A stretch of DNA of 64,000 nt from Pilatotrama ljubarskyi (Eukaryota > Basidiomycota > Agaricomycetes > Polyporales > Polyporaceae). The notes beneath the pieces were generated by a model. It was not told where the DNA came from, did no database searches, and saw only the letters and a program-made list of their open reading frames with translations. The translations under genes were made by a program, and so were the position numbers. Shown here piece by piece: positions 10,203-20,304 of this stretch. The first letter of the stretch is position 1, and every line of letters starts with the position of its first letter. The stretch spans positions 278,762 through 342,761 of the forward strand of contig MU277688.1 of the NCBI GenBank assembly GCA_022385805.1, given 5' to 3'.

Positions 10203-11113
10203 ATGGACAGCTTTGCACCACTCACCAACGCTGACGACATCCCGGTGGCGAAACGCATCGAGCTGTGGGACGTATTGGCCGATGAACATACCAAAGCGGA
10301 GATTGAGCACTCCTCTGAAGAAGCTCAACGCATGGCAGTCCTCTCTTACTACAACCAACAGCACGAGCCGAATACCCGTTGGGCTCTGCCAATGTCAGAG
10401 GTAGAAAGTCTGACTAGCCCCGGGGGATCGTGGCCTGTCTGCTCCGATGAGGAGATGCGCATCATGGCGAGTTCCGTCAAGGAAATATCTCAGACAGCGG
10501 AGGAGTATACCAGGGTCAGTGTCCGTCTATATGTGATCGACAGTGCCAATGTTCGCGCAGCCTACTCAAAGTTCCCTTCTCCGTTTTCCCGCAGGTCAAA
10601 GACTTCCTCGCAGAGCATCCTCACGCCGTCGAGCCTGTTATAACCGGGCCCGACGCTCATCCCCCGCTGATCGAAGTGCCTCCCATTCCAGCTCCATTCC
10701 GCGTCGTGGACCGTCATTACTTCTACGGTTGGACGGTTCCGGCGGAATGGCTTGACCTCCTCACTAATGTGGTCTATAACATCGACCCTCCCGAACGGCA
10801 CTATCCAAACATCGCTGGCGGAATCATCCGAGAGCGTTCCCGATTCAAATGGATGATCTGGACGCACGCTGTCCATCCGTACGCACCTGACTGGACGGGG
10901 GACGACCAGCCAGACAGCATACCGGAATTCCTCGTGTTGACGTGCTGCGACACCACCAGGGCGCTCCGCTATTACGATCGGCCGACACAGGCGCAGTTCA
11001 ACTGGTTGAAAGACCTTCTTCCGGGAAAACCGCAATGGTTTAGGAACACCAACACTAAGGTCCGCTGGGAGGAAGCGCGTGTATGGCCTGATTGGGGATC
11101 ATGGGTGTATTGA
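10203..11113 (+). CDS. unknown protein X1 (founder of a local three-member family)
   Basis: Two exons, 10203-10514 and 10595-11113, joined by an 80-bp GTCAGT...CGCAG intron, encode 276 residues. The N-terminal part is acidic and helical (AEIEHSSEEAQRMAVLSYY). After the intron come VKDFLAEHP, a short Pro-rich linker (VPPIPAPF) and an aromatic-rich C-terminal domain (HYFYGWTVPAEWLDLLTN, RPTQAQFNWLKDLLPGKPQW). No signal peptide or membrane helix. I do not recognise the family. Partial homologues at 13479 (N-terminal part) and 16934 (C-terminal part) share the linker and domain order, confirming that the frame and intron are real. This is the only member open from start to stop. It lies between the decayed hydrophobin and the decayed synthase of block A. 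Confidence 0.75.
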
Positions 11114-11425
11114 CCGGCATATGCTGCCTGTCGAACAATGCTCAAGCTATCGCATACGTGACTTGCCTTACTCATGTAACTAAGAGCGTTCGTCTCTGGT
11201 ATGTTCAGCTGGGCGCGTAGCTGAACACCGGGTCATTTCAAGCTGTATGGGTAAAGAAATGTGATAACGCCATGCTTAGGCAATCCAGACAGTAAACCTG
11301 AGCTGACGGTTCCTGTTGGCTCGGTGGCTGAACGTCCTTGTGTACAAGTAGGAATCGATCATTGGTTCGCTAGGCCGTGTCTAGCTAGTGTAAGTTGATG
11401 GCGCTATCACAGCAATCGAAGGTCA

Positions 11426-12513
11426 TCATAGGCAAACCCAACCGGACGAACGCACGTCCTCCGCAGTCTCGCCAAAATACCTGTCGGTCTCGTACAGCCA
11501 ACGGAGGGTGCCGACGATGCAGTCACGCAGGCCCTGCACGTACGCGCGCACGTCGTCTGCGTCGCGCTCCCGAACGCGGGTAGGGAAGTCTCGTTCGTGA
11601 GGAAGTTCGTGATCGTGTCCTTGACGAGGTTGCCCGCGAAGTGCGTCGCCGCCTGCGCGGTGTACCGCCGTTCGTGCATCAGCACCGCGATGATGTTGCC
11701 GCTGTGCGGCCGCTGCGCGTACGCCGCGACGTCCTGACAGAGCGGTCGGTGTCAAGGGCGCCGATGTCGACGGGGAGGGGTAAGGTGACATACCGTAGAC
11801 CATGTGATTATGTCCGCAGCGTCTTGTCGTAATCGTCGTAGCACGGGGTGGTCTTAAATCTGTTGTGGAACATGCAGACCCCCGCGTAGATGATGAGGTC
11901 GAGGAACATCTTGACCCCGCACGCATCGCATCGGATGCCGATGTACGACTCGAGGTCGGGAAGGATGCCCTCCGCCGCGTCCTGCGCCAACAATGCACGG
12001 CCGTCACGAAATGCAGCGAGGTGCCGCTGGAAGCGCTTCTGCCAGTCGCGGCGCGTGGTCGGACGAAGGTACTTTGCCCATATCCTGCCAGCGAGACCGT
12101 CAGCGTGAGTCCGCCAGTCCAGAGAGCCTACTCCGGCTCTCTTCCGCGCCGGGAGAGAGGCGAACAGCGATGTGGCCCGGGCATGTGTAGAGTGAGAACG
12201 GAGCCACTTACGGGTCGAATATCTCCTCGTCCGCGTACAGCGACCGCGGCCTGTCCATCCAGTGCATGACCACGATGAGGAACTTCGTCACCGCGAGCAG
12301 CTGGCTCGCGTCGCACGTCGGGAAGCACAGCGCAGCGAGGAGGCCAAGGCGTGCGCCGGGGAGGCGCACCTCCTCCTCCGCGTCGAGGAAGAGCGGGGTC
12401 GAGAAGGCCGATTTCTCCGCGAGATGCGTGACGGCACGGCAGTGGGGATTGCTCCGGAGCTCAAAGTGCGGGCTGCAAAATGCTGGGAAATTCGGGATGC
12501 GGATGCTCCCCAT
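11426..12513 (-). pseudogene. sesquiterpene-synthase-like pseudogene (block A copy)
   Basis: Near-identical to 18543-19634. Exons correspond to 12212-12513, 11794-12084 and 11426-11733, with the 127-bp intron 1 conserved. Two single-base losses break it. A C run near 11880 is one base shorter than in block B, shifting the frame inside exon 2 after LIIYAG. A G missing near 11570 shifts exon 3 again after SLPAFG. Exon 1 is open and differs from block B by few substitutions. If both slips were assembly errors it would be a second intact gene, but two independent ones make decay more likely. Confidence 0.8.
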
Positions 12514-12808
12514 GGTTGTCCTCCGAAGAGCTCGAGAGACTGCAGTTGGCTGAACGCTGTCAGGAGCAAAGCGCACGGCAAGTCTGGGGTATCTGGGGTA
12601 TCTGGGGTTGTCCGCGGAGCTTCAGCAGCCAAGATTCCACCAAACGAGTATGCGGGTCTCAGGGTGACATGTGGCCACGCTCACGCTGCACGAGCCATGT
12701 CCATGTACCGGAGCGGCGGAGTGTGGAAGACACGACGGACGGACGTCGAGGGCTGCCGGGCTTCGCCGGCTCGAGCGTCGATGATTTCCATGGCGCACTA
12801 GAGAGCGC

Positions 12809-12851
<43 letters not shown>

Positions 12852-13478
12852 GGTTCCGCTCAAGAGCTCCTGTCTCTTCATCGGCGATAGCGTGCGGGCG
12901 GACATGTCCCGGGTGTGGGGCGACGACAGTACAAGGAGGTACTGGGAGTTCCTGCCCATCACGGACGTCATCGGAATCGCCTGCACCGCGAGTCTGTACC
13001 CGCATCTCCACAAATCTCGCTGCCTGAGCGCCTTGATTGCATAGACTAGGAGCGGTAAGGATAACTCTGCAGACTTGGCCATGCAGGCTCTATGATGTAC
13101 GTACCGACGTCCCGCTCGTCGAAAGAGCACCATGGCCGCGGCAATGTTCGGTACCACTACGGAGTCAGCTTCCACGTTGAGTGCCTCCGGTGAGAGCCTA
13201 TCAGTTGCCAGTGCAACTCCTACTTGGGCTCAGCGAAGCCATGCGAAGTTCGCGGTAAGAGGATCGAGTGAGTGAATGAGCGAGCAGAGAGGCTATGTAC
13301 AGCCTCGTGGCGAGTGAGTGGGTGAGTGAACCTCTCGACTCTCGAGCGTCTCTTCAACACTGTTGTCCTCACTCTCCGACAACCGCTTGGACCAATTTCA
13401 TAGCTACAGTTGACATCACTCTGCATCAAGTGCTGCTCATGCGACTTCAAATTGTCTCTATTCTCACTGATCTATAAG
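12514..13478. other. synthase 5' flank, (GA)n and block junction
   Basis: About 290 bp upstream of the synthase ATG is shared with block B, including a 9-bp tandem TCTGGGGTA motif (three units at 12583-12608; counterpart at 19704-19729). Similarity to block B stops at about 12800, immediately before a perfect (GA)20 microsatellite at 12811-12850. Near 13260-13330 GAGTGAGTG-type short repeats precede X2. No gene was found. Confidence 0.6.
12811..12850. repeat. (GA)20 microsatellite
   Basis: Forty bases of perfect GA dinucleotide at the point where blocks A and B stop matching. Confidence 0.98.
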
Positions 13479-14294
13479 ATGAGGACGCGCGCTGCGCCGG
13501 TTTCCAACACAGACGACATACCCGTGGCCACACGCGTCAAGCTATGGGACATAACGGTCCGTGAACACACCGAGGCGGAAATTGAGCACTCGTCGGAGGA
13601 GGCTCAACGTCGGGCGGCCCTGTCTTACTACAACGAATGACACGATCCCAAGTATCGATGGGTGCCGCCGATGTCAGACGTGGAGAGTCTGACGACTACC
13701 CCCGAAGGGACCGTGGCGTGGCCTGGTGTCTGCACGGACGAGGCCATGCACACCATGGCAAACTTCATCAAGAAACTTTCTGATACGCCGGAGGAATATA
13801 CTAGGGTCAGTAACCCTCTATCGAAGCGCCGTCGTTTGAACAGTCCACTGAACGTACACCTTTCCTTACCCTCGCAGGTCAGAGAGTTCCTCGCAGCCTA
13901 TCCCGAGGTCGTCGAGCCTGACACAGACACGCCCAATGCTCGCTCCCCGCTTGTCGATGTGCCTCCAATTCCAGCTGCTTCCACTCCCGCATCCGTACTC
14001 AGACGACCTACCCTAGCCATCCCGATCGGCCTGCGCGTCGTCTACCGCAAGCGCTTCGTGCGCGGGCCGTTCCACCTCGGGCCGCTCTCGTACCCGATCG
14101 CGACGACGGCGTGCGTCTGGATCGCGTTCATCTCCATCGCGTTCATCCTCCCGCAGGCGAACCCCGTCGACACGCAGACGCTCAACTACACGATCGTCGC
14201 CGTCGGGATTGTGCTCGCGTACTGCATGGGCTTCTGGCTCCTGAGCGCGCGCAAGTGGTTCACCGGGCCGATCAAGCAGATACAGGGTGCGTGA
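13479..14294 (+). pseudogene. X2: X1-like N-terminus fused to permease C-terminus, with stop
   Basis: Exon 1 (13479-13805) matches X1 closely (DDIPVA-R-LWD, AEIEHSSEEAQR, MS-VESL) but has an in-frame TGA at 13638-13640, where X1 has a Gln codon. A 72-bp intron sits at the same position as in X1. Exon 2 keeps the X-family piece (VREFLAAYPEVVEP, VDVPPIPA) to about 13980. From about 14010 it becomes the last two membrane helices of an APC-type permease in the same frame, up to a TGA at 14292-14294 inside the permease's own last intron. The aromatic C-terminal domain of X1 is missing. It looks like a recombination product that fused two unrelated genes and then decayed. Confidence 0.75.
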
Positions 14295-14433
14295 TCCCGC
14301 ACGGTTTCATGCCGCTTGCGACTCGGAGATGCTGACTGCGCTGACGTGCACAGAAGAGGAAGGGGTGGTGGACGGTGCGGACGCTGCCAGCTCTGTCGTT
14401 ACGAGTCAGACGGGACATGAGAAAAGCCCGTAA
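14010..14433 (+). pseudogene. 3' end of an amino-acid/GABA-type permease (APC family)
   Basis: The translation has the typical end of fungal APC-superfamily permeases: a basic RKRFVRGPFHLG loop, helix PIATTACVWIAFISIAF, ILPQANPVDTQTLNYTIVAV and the closing FWLLSARKWFTGPIKQIQ. A phase-1 intron (14287-14353) leads to a hydrophilic tail (EEEGVVDG...HEKSP) with TAA at 14431-14433. The 5' nine-tenths of the gene is absent; X2 sequence precedes it instead. The same tail survives as a 24-bp relic at 3433, so the ancestral order was permease, then convergent hydrophobin. Confidence 0.8.
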
Positions 14434-14996
14434 GAAGGGGGTGCTCTCTATGGAGGTCTCCCATGTACGAGGGCAGCGTGCTTTCGGATTAAGAGTGTAT
14501 CATAGAAACCTCGCGAGGACTCCCTCATGTTCCGTGTTTGTAACCTGGTCGCGCGCCTCCGCTCTTGTGCAGCTGACCGGTCGAACGTGCGCTAGCTTGA
14601 GGTGAGTAGCAATCAATTGTGCGGATTCAGCTGTAATCGTTTGCTAACCCGAAGCGCGTAGTGAGCAAGGTCTTTCACCTCCTATGCAGGTCTACCAGTG
14701 GGCATGTAACGTCCGGCCGCGAGCTGCTCCTCCGCCAATTCGGCCTGCTTGCTGTGCTGTCGCGCCCGATCATGCCATCGACCCAAGGCACGCACTCCGC
14801 CGTACCGTTTTGTCCGATGACATACAAATCGCTGATCATATTCGGTCTGCGAACACGTCCATGCTACATGTCTGGGTCCGGAATAAATGACGACGCCAGT
14901 TCGATAAATCATCGACGCCGAAAAGGCACTGGGGGTTGAGCCTTCCTGCAGCCTGACACGGGCCTGTCGTTCTTACGCCACAGGATCGTCCTACGC

Positions 14997-15439
14997 TCAC
15001 AAAGTGACCGGTGTGCAGTCAAGAGCGATAAGACCACCCTGAGGACGAGGTCAGCCTGCGCTGTGTTTTGCTGCGAAACATGAAAATGACCGCACGAAGT
15101 TGTCGTTGGCGCAGCAGACCGTGTTGGCGCTGCAAGCGGCCGTGGAGGGTGTGCCGATTGGCGAACAGGTGAGCCCCACGATAAGGTTTAGGTTCGGCAC
15201 AACGACACCGAGGAGGCCCAGGATCCCAGCCGCTGCAGGATCGCTAGCCTATGTCATGGTATATCCATTAGATGGGCCATCTCACACAGAATCACGAACG
15301 TGGATGCAAATACCTGCATGACGGCGTTGCAGCACAGAGCGTCGGAGCCATTGCTGCAAATCCCGGCAACCTCGAGGGGCGTGGCAGAAGCGAGAAGGAG
15401 CAGGGATGAGATGGTGAGTGCGACGGCGCGAGAGAACAT
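14997..15439 (-). CDS. class I hydrophobin
   Basis: A small secreted protein that assembles into amphipathic films on aerial hyphae and fruiting bodies. Three exons (15314-15439, 15096-15248, 14997-15038) give 106 residues; introns are 65 and 57 bp, the second with a GCTGAC branch site. A signal peptide of about 19-20 residues ([19 protein letters not shown]) is followed by eight cysteines at 28, 36, 37, 70, 81, 87, 88 and 101. The pattern is C-x7-CC-x32-C-x10-C-x5-CC-x12-C-x5, within class I spacing. The C-terminus [13 protein letters not shown] is typical and is only reached through the short third exon. A TATA box lies about 90 bp upstream. The intact copy lies in block B; the block A copy carries a 10-bp deletion. 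Confidence 0.95.
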
Positions 15440-15526
15440 GATGGCTGTTGATCCGCTACTTCGAGGGAGGATGCAGGGGTTTTGGTGTGTCCGAATGAAC
15501 TGAGCAGCCCTCGTCCCTTCGTGTGC

Positions 15527-15536
15527 CCTTATATGA
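15527..15536 (-). promoter_or_regulatory. TATA box of the intact hydrophobin
   Basis: TCATATAAGG on the minus strand about 90 bp upstream of the ATG, conserved in position and sequence with the block A copy. Confidence 0.6.
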
Positions 15537-16294
15537 GGCGTCCACTACCACGTCAGCAGCGGGTGCATATGGTACCGCCTTCGTCTTCATCATACAGGGA
15601 TTACATTAGGCTACATCTCCTGCCAGTCTGTCATTGATTATTCCGCGGACACGAAGACGGGTAGCCACAGGCACTGAACTTATGCATACGCGACAGATGA
15701 AGGGCAGTCTGTCCTGTGCGGCTCTCCGACCCTGCTCCGCACCACGCCCGTTCCATCACATGTAGAGCAACAATAGATTCCAAGCCGAAGTGGCTGTCTT
15801 GCGACCCTGTTCTCAAACGGGTCCCTTTGAACCACCGGTATGACCAGCCGCAGTCGATCGCGTCAGGACGTCTGGCCTCTCGCAGCTCCACAAGTTCGCT
15901 GCGCTCGACGCGTACGAATCATACAGCTACAATGATGGTCGGCCCACCGAGTGCCTGCGGCGTGCTCCTTCGATATCGATAGAGATATATTGCGCGCAGG
16001 AGACGCATTGACAGGACCGACGTGCGATGGAGTCGGCAGAGAGGGGGATCGCGCTTGGAGTATGGTAGCCACGGATCTCGAACATCAGCGGACGAACTGT
16101 CTTTTTAGCTCCTGCTTACTGCTCGGGAGGCAAAGTACACTGGGCTGCATCCTGGAGATCGGACCAGAGGACAGTGTGGATGTCGATCCCAATGGAAGGA
16201 TGGAAGACGATATGCGAGCTACATGTATTCGCGCCTGCTCTTCAAGCTACATGCTGTACCGCGTACGGCCCCGCTTCGAGTACCGAAAAGGACG

Positions 16295-16365
16295 TACGGG
16301 ATCTCATTTGAACACGCGACCTCCAGAACTCAAGTCTGTTGCTCTCCAAGCTGAGCTATCCCGGC
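16295..16365 (-). pseudogene. tRNA-like element (tRNA-Phe-derived, block B)
   Basis: Reads GCCGGGA-TA-GCTC...GAGC on the minus strand: acceptor strand, D arm and A box are good. The anticodon stem ACAGA/TCTGG has one mismatch and the loop is CTTGAGT, giving UGA where the block A relic has GAA. The T arm (GCGTG-TTCAAAT-GAGAT) pairs poorly and the last two acceptor pairs are lost. A serine tRNA would need a long variable arm, which is absent. I read it as a decayed tRNA-Phe or tRNA-derived SINE head, not a working gene. Confidence 0.5.
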
Positions 16366-16933
16366 GCCAAGGCGTCGGAGGCAACCATGTGCTTCATACT
16401 TGTCCAATTGCCGTGTACGCCTCAGCGGCGCAATGTGCAAAAACTCGGAACCTGAAGTAGGTCGCAAAGGTGCAGGTACGCATGCCTCCACATACTCTGC
16501 TGGTTGATTGATCTGTCGTGTTGCGGATTTTCGCTAGGCACTCAGTGGTGGTGGTGTACTAGGCCGGCAATCCTGCTAGAAAGAGTGTGGGTTGAAAGGA
16601 CGAGCACCGGTTGCAATTGTCCTCAGCGCTCGTTGCTCCGAGAGCCGCAGACGCACGGTCCCGTGACCGCGCTTCTCCCGTTTCGCGTGGGCCGGACGCG
16701 ACAAGCTTGGCGCTCGCTGTCATCACTCTGCCACGACCACACATGCGCTGGCCTTGACGCACGACAACTTGCCACCTGACGGCTGCATCCAGGCCTCAAC
16801 GTTCAACTCTTACTCTTGCCGTTCCGAGCCTCAGTCCTGGTCAGGGGCCCGCAGCTCCTCTGCGACTCCTCTCCTAGTACGGTCAACTTCCACCCGAAAT
16901 CGGCGCTTCGAACGTCTTGCGTTTCGGCAGAAG

Positions 16934-18052
16934 ATGTCCGAATCCGGGGTCGAGACCTTACCAGCGCGATTCCAAGAACTGATGAAATTCGGCCCCCGCG
17001 TCGTCCCGGGTGCGGATTTGGACGACCTTGCCAACTGGGCAATGCAGCGCGATCCCAAGTGGCCGATGGACTTGGTAGCCTTTACGAAAGAGGTCGCCGC
17101 AATTCAGGTACGCACCCAGCGGACTATATATCCTGTAGTACTCATCATGCACCAATGACGATGCGGAACTTTTTAAGGCACTCGATCTGCCTGAGGAACA
17201 CTTCGAGAAGCGCCGCGATGAAATATGGGTGAGTGACTATCAGCAACTGAACGTGAACGCAAACCGTCATGTGCGGCTTGCTGACATTGTCGATACCCAG
17301 GAAAAAAGTATTGGCCGCCGAACTTGACGAACGACTCTGCCACAATTGTGCCATTGCTGGTTAGTTTCATATCGCTCCGCTAGTCAGCCACAGCCTTCTG
17401 AATTCCATCCCCGAATCATGCGTTCCCATAGATCAAGCACTTCTCCATTACGCTGCTGGGTGACACGGGTCCGGAAGAACGTGTGAAGGTAGGCGCTGCG
17501 CCAGTATCCTCCCAATGGCCGCTTGCTGACCGGTGTCTTGTTCAGCTCAAGGCCATATTGACAGCGCACCCCTTCGCGCCGGAGGCAAAAGAGTCTGCGG
17601 CTCTTGCAGTCCTTCCTCCTGTACCTCCGGCAGTGCGGGATGTGGATCATCCCTTCGTGTTGGGCTGGGCATACACCAACGCATGGTGGAAGCTCTTCTA
17701 TGACGTTTCCAAGGAAGTTACATTCGAGCAGGACCCAGCGGTGGATTGGTCAACCTACTCCACCACCCTTTCGGAGCTGTGCCGTAGGTCAAACTGCCAT
17801 GACAGTCTCTTCTCTGCATGGGGCGTACGAGCGGACATGCCAGTTTGGGATGACAACACTTCCGACGAGTACTGGCTTTCCCTGCCCGTTACAGGGCTCT
17901 TCGCCATCTGCTGCACCGCCAATCACTTCCTGTATCGACGCAGGCCGACGGAGAAGCAGTATCAGTGGCTCAAGATGGTACTGGGGGAACCGACGTGGTA
18001 CCGATGGCCGTTCTCGCTGGAGACATTCCAGCTGGAGGATCTAATCCAGTAG
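16934..18052 (+). pseudogene. X3: diverged X-family gene, five exons, one-base slip
   Basis: Proposed exons: 16934-17107, 17178-17228, 17301-17359, 17432-17488 and 17546-18052, with GT/AG ends and a CTGAC branch site before the last exon. The last exon aligns with the X1 C-terminal domain: VPPVPPAV linker, aromatic block, then RRRPTEKQYQWLKMVLGEPTWYRW against the X1 RPTQAQFNWLK block. The N-terminal half (RFQELMKFGPRVVPG, DPKWPMDLVAFTKEV) differs from X1. Exon 3 starts GAAAAAAG with six A's; seven would keep frame into YWPPNLTND. So the copy is either broken by one base or carries an assembly error. Unknown function. It is placed between the tRNA-like relic and the intact synthase. Confidence 0.6.
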
Positions 18053-18542
18053 ATGACAGCACAGCACTGCTACAAGCATGTCTCCGAGTTCGTTCTGTAA
18101 TTCACATCATTGTCCTGAAGCTTGGGCGGCTTCTAGCATACCCAATCCCTTTCGCAACATCCAATATCATTCTCTGGAGGTATTCGTTTCACGTGATCAT
18201 TCAGCTATACCGAGTCAACCTCATACATAGCACACTGTCTGTATCGTTCGAAGAGGCCATATGGCCATTACGACGCGGGACATACCAGGACTCACAGTGC
18301 AGCCAACTCCTCGTCCACCAAGCGTCCAGGGTGTGGTATCTACTAAGTCATGATATCGTCGAGCCATCCTAGAACGCAGCGTCCTGATGGTGTTTGGAAT
18401 CATCTTTCTGGATGTAGGTTTATGAGTGCTCGTAGATTACGCAAGGAGGTATATGCGGGGCGTAGAAGTATGCAACAAGGGACCCACTATGCGAAGCTCG
18501 ACGTCAGGCCCCGTGATGATGCTGAGACTACAGTGAGAATGG
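18053..18542. other. X3-synthase convergent spacer
   Basis: No gene or structure recognised between the convergent 3' ends of X3 and the synthase-like gene. Confidence 0.4.
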
Positions 18543-19634
18543 TCATGAAAGGAAAACCCAGCCGGACGAGCGCACGTCCTCCGCCGTCTCGCCAAAATAC
18601 CTATCGGTCTCGTACAGCCAGTGGAGGGTGCCGACGATGCAGTCGCGCAAGCCCTGCACATACGCGCGCACGTCGTCTGCGTCGCGCTCGCCGAACGCCG
18701 GCAGGGACGTCTCGTTCGTGAGGAAGTTCGTGATCGTGTCCTTGACGAGGTTGCCCGCGAAGTGCGCCGCCGCCTGCGCGGTGTACCGCCGTTCGTGCAT
18801 CAGCACCGCGATGATGTTGCCGCTGTGCGGCCGCTGCGCGTACGCCGCGACGTCCTGGCAGAGCGGTCGGTGTCAAGGGCGCCGATGTCGACGGTGAGGG
18901 GCGGGCGACATACCGTAGACCATGCGATTATGTCCGCAGCGTCTTGTCGCAATCGTCGTAGCACGGGGTGGTCGTAGATGTGTTGTGGAACATGCAGACC
19001 CCCCGCGTATATGATGAGGTCGAGGAACATCTTGACCCCGCACGCATCGCGTCGGATGCCGATGTATGACTCTAGGTCGGGGATGACGCCCTCCGCCGCG
19101 TCCTGCGCCAACAATGCACGGCCGTAACGAAATGCAGCGAGGTGCCGCTGGAAGCGCTTCTGCCAGTCGCGGCGCGTGGTCGGACGAAGGTACTTTGCCC
19201 ATATCCTGCCAGCGAGACCGTCAGCGTGAGTCCGCCAGTCCAGAGAGCCTACTCCGGCTCTCTTCCGCGCCGGGAGAGAGGCGAACAGCGATGTGGCCTG
19301 GGCATGCGTAGAGTGAGAACGGAGCCACTTACGGGTCGAATATCTCCTCGTCCGCGTACAGCGACCGCGGCCTGTCCATCCAGTGCATGACCACGATGAG
19401 GAACTTCGTCACCGCGAGCAGCTGGCTCGCGTCGCACGTCGGGAAGCACAGCGCAGCGAGGAGGCCGAGGCGTGCGCCGGGGAGGCGCGCCTCCTCCTCC
19501 GCGTCGAGGAAGAGCGGGGTCGAGAAGGCCCATTTCTCGGCGAGGTGCGTAACGGCGCGGCAGTGGGGGTTGCTCCGGAGCTCAAAGTGCGGGCTGCAGA
19601 ACGCTGGGAAATTCGGGATGCGGATGCTCCCCAT
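18543..19634 (-). CDS. sesquiterpene-synthase-like protein with altered metal motifs
   Basis: Class I terpene synthases ionise farnesyl diphosphate using Mg held by a D(D/E)xxD motif and an NSE motif. Exons 19333-19634, 18914-19205 and 18543-18854 give 301 residues, short of the usual 330-350. Family features seen: LPGARLGLLAALCFP, RDWQKRF, PDLESYIGIRRDACGVK, GNIIAVLMHER and the terminal YVQGLRDCIVGTLHWLYETDRYF. The first metal motif reads VMHWMD (82-87), keeping only the last Asp; an Asp/Glu cluster DEEIFD follows at 95-100. About 40 residues usually found between this region and the central helices are missing. The NSE region reads STDVAAYAQR, lacking the usual Asn, Ser and Glu. Splice sites are clean and the frame is open, so the gene may be expressed, but canonical catalysis is doubtful. 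Confidence 0.8.
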
Positions 19635-20304
19635 GGTTGTCCTCCGAAGAGCTCGAGAGACTGCAGTTGGCTGAACGCTGTCAGGAGCAAAGCGCACGGC
19701 AAGTCTAGGGTATCTGGGGTATCTGGGGTTGTCCGCGGAGCTTTAGCAGCCAAGATTCCACCAAACGAGTATGCGGGTCTCAGGGTGACATGTGGCCACG
19801 CTCACGCTGCACGAGCCATGTTCATGTACCAGAGCGGCGGAGTGTGCGAAGCCACGACGGACGGACGTCGAGGAGTCCTCGCTTCGCCGCCTCGAGCGTC
19901 GATGATTTCCATCGCGCGCTAGAAGCAGACGCCCCCCGCGTTCCCGGCGGCCCCGGGGCGCAGCAGAGCGCACACAATAAGGTGCGGAGACAAGACGCAC
20001 CCCGCGCGAGTCGCCGCGCACGACGAACACTACACCTGCCGCATTCGCTCATCAACGTGATCTACGGGTTCTTCAGGACGCGCACCCTCGCGCGCGGAAT
20101 ACAATAGCGTGTGCCTAGCACCGTACTACCATCTCTAGCTAGTGTAAAACGAGGCTATCTCATCACGATCAGGCATCCTCGTCATCGAGATGCACAGTCC
20201 GGAGTCCGAACCCGCCCCTCCTATCACAGATTGGCCTGCGCCGCCGGGAGGCCAGGACGCACCCATGACACGGTATCTTGACCGAGTTTCGGGGCCGTCG
20301 CGGC
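19635..20304. other. synthase 5' flank and end of block B
   Basis: Sequence to about 19922 mirrors block A upstream of the synthase, including the TATCTGGGG tandem. It then becomes unique and GC-rich. A plus-strand frame ending near 20107 (LINVIYGFFRTRTLARGIQ) has no recognised family and is not called. Confidence 0.5.

Larger units (their letters stand above)
14410..16365. repeat. segmental duplication, block B hydrophobin segment
   Basis: Counterpart of 3433-5393: permease tail, spacer, hydrophobin, TATA box and tRNA-like relic in the same order. The first 1.3 kb is well conserved; the part beyond 15735 is patchy. The spacer 14434-14996 contains no gene. Confidence 0.85.

Noticed and set aside
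16295..16365. Functional tRNA-Ser(UGA)
   Set aside because: No long variable arm, poorly paired T arm and a mismatched acceptor; better read as tRNA-Phe-derived relic.
10203..19634. Terpene biosynthetic gene cluster
   Set aside because: Only synthase-like genes with altered motifs are present; no P450, oxidoreductase, prenyltransferase, transporter or regulator was recognised beside them apart from a permease fragment.
19790..20107. Small plus-strand gene ending LINVIYGFFRTRTLARGIQ
   Set aside because: No homology I recognise, no start context, and half of it lies in the synthase 5' flank shared with block A, where the frame is not kept.
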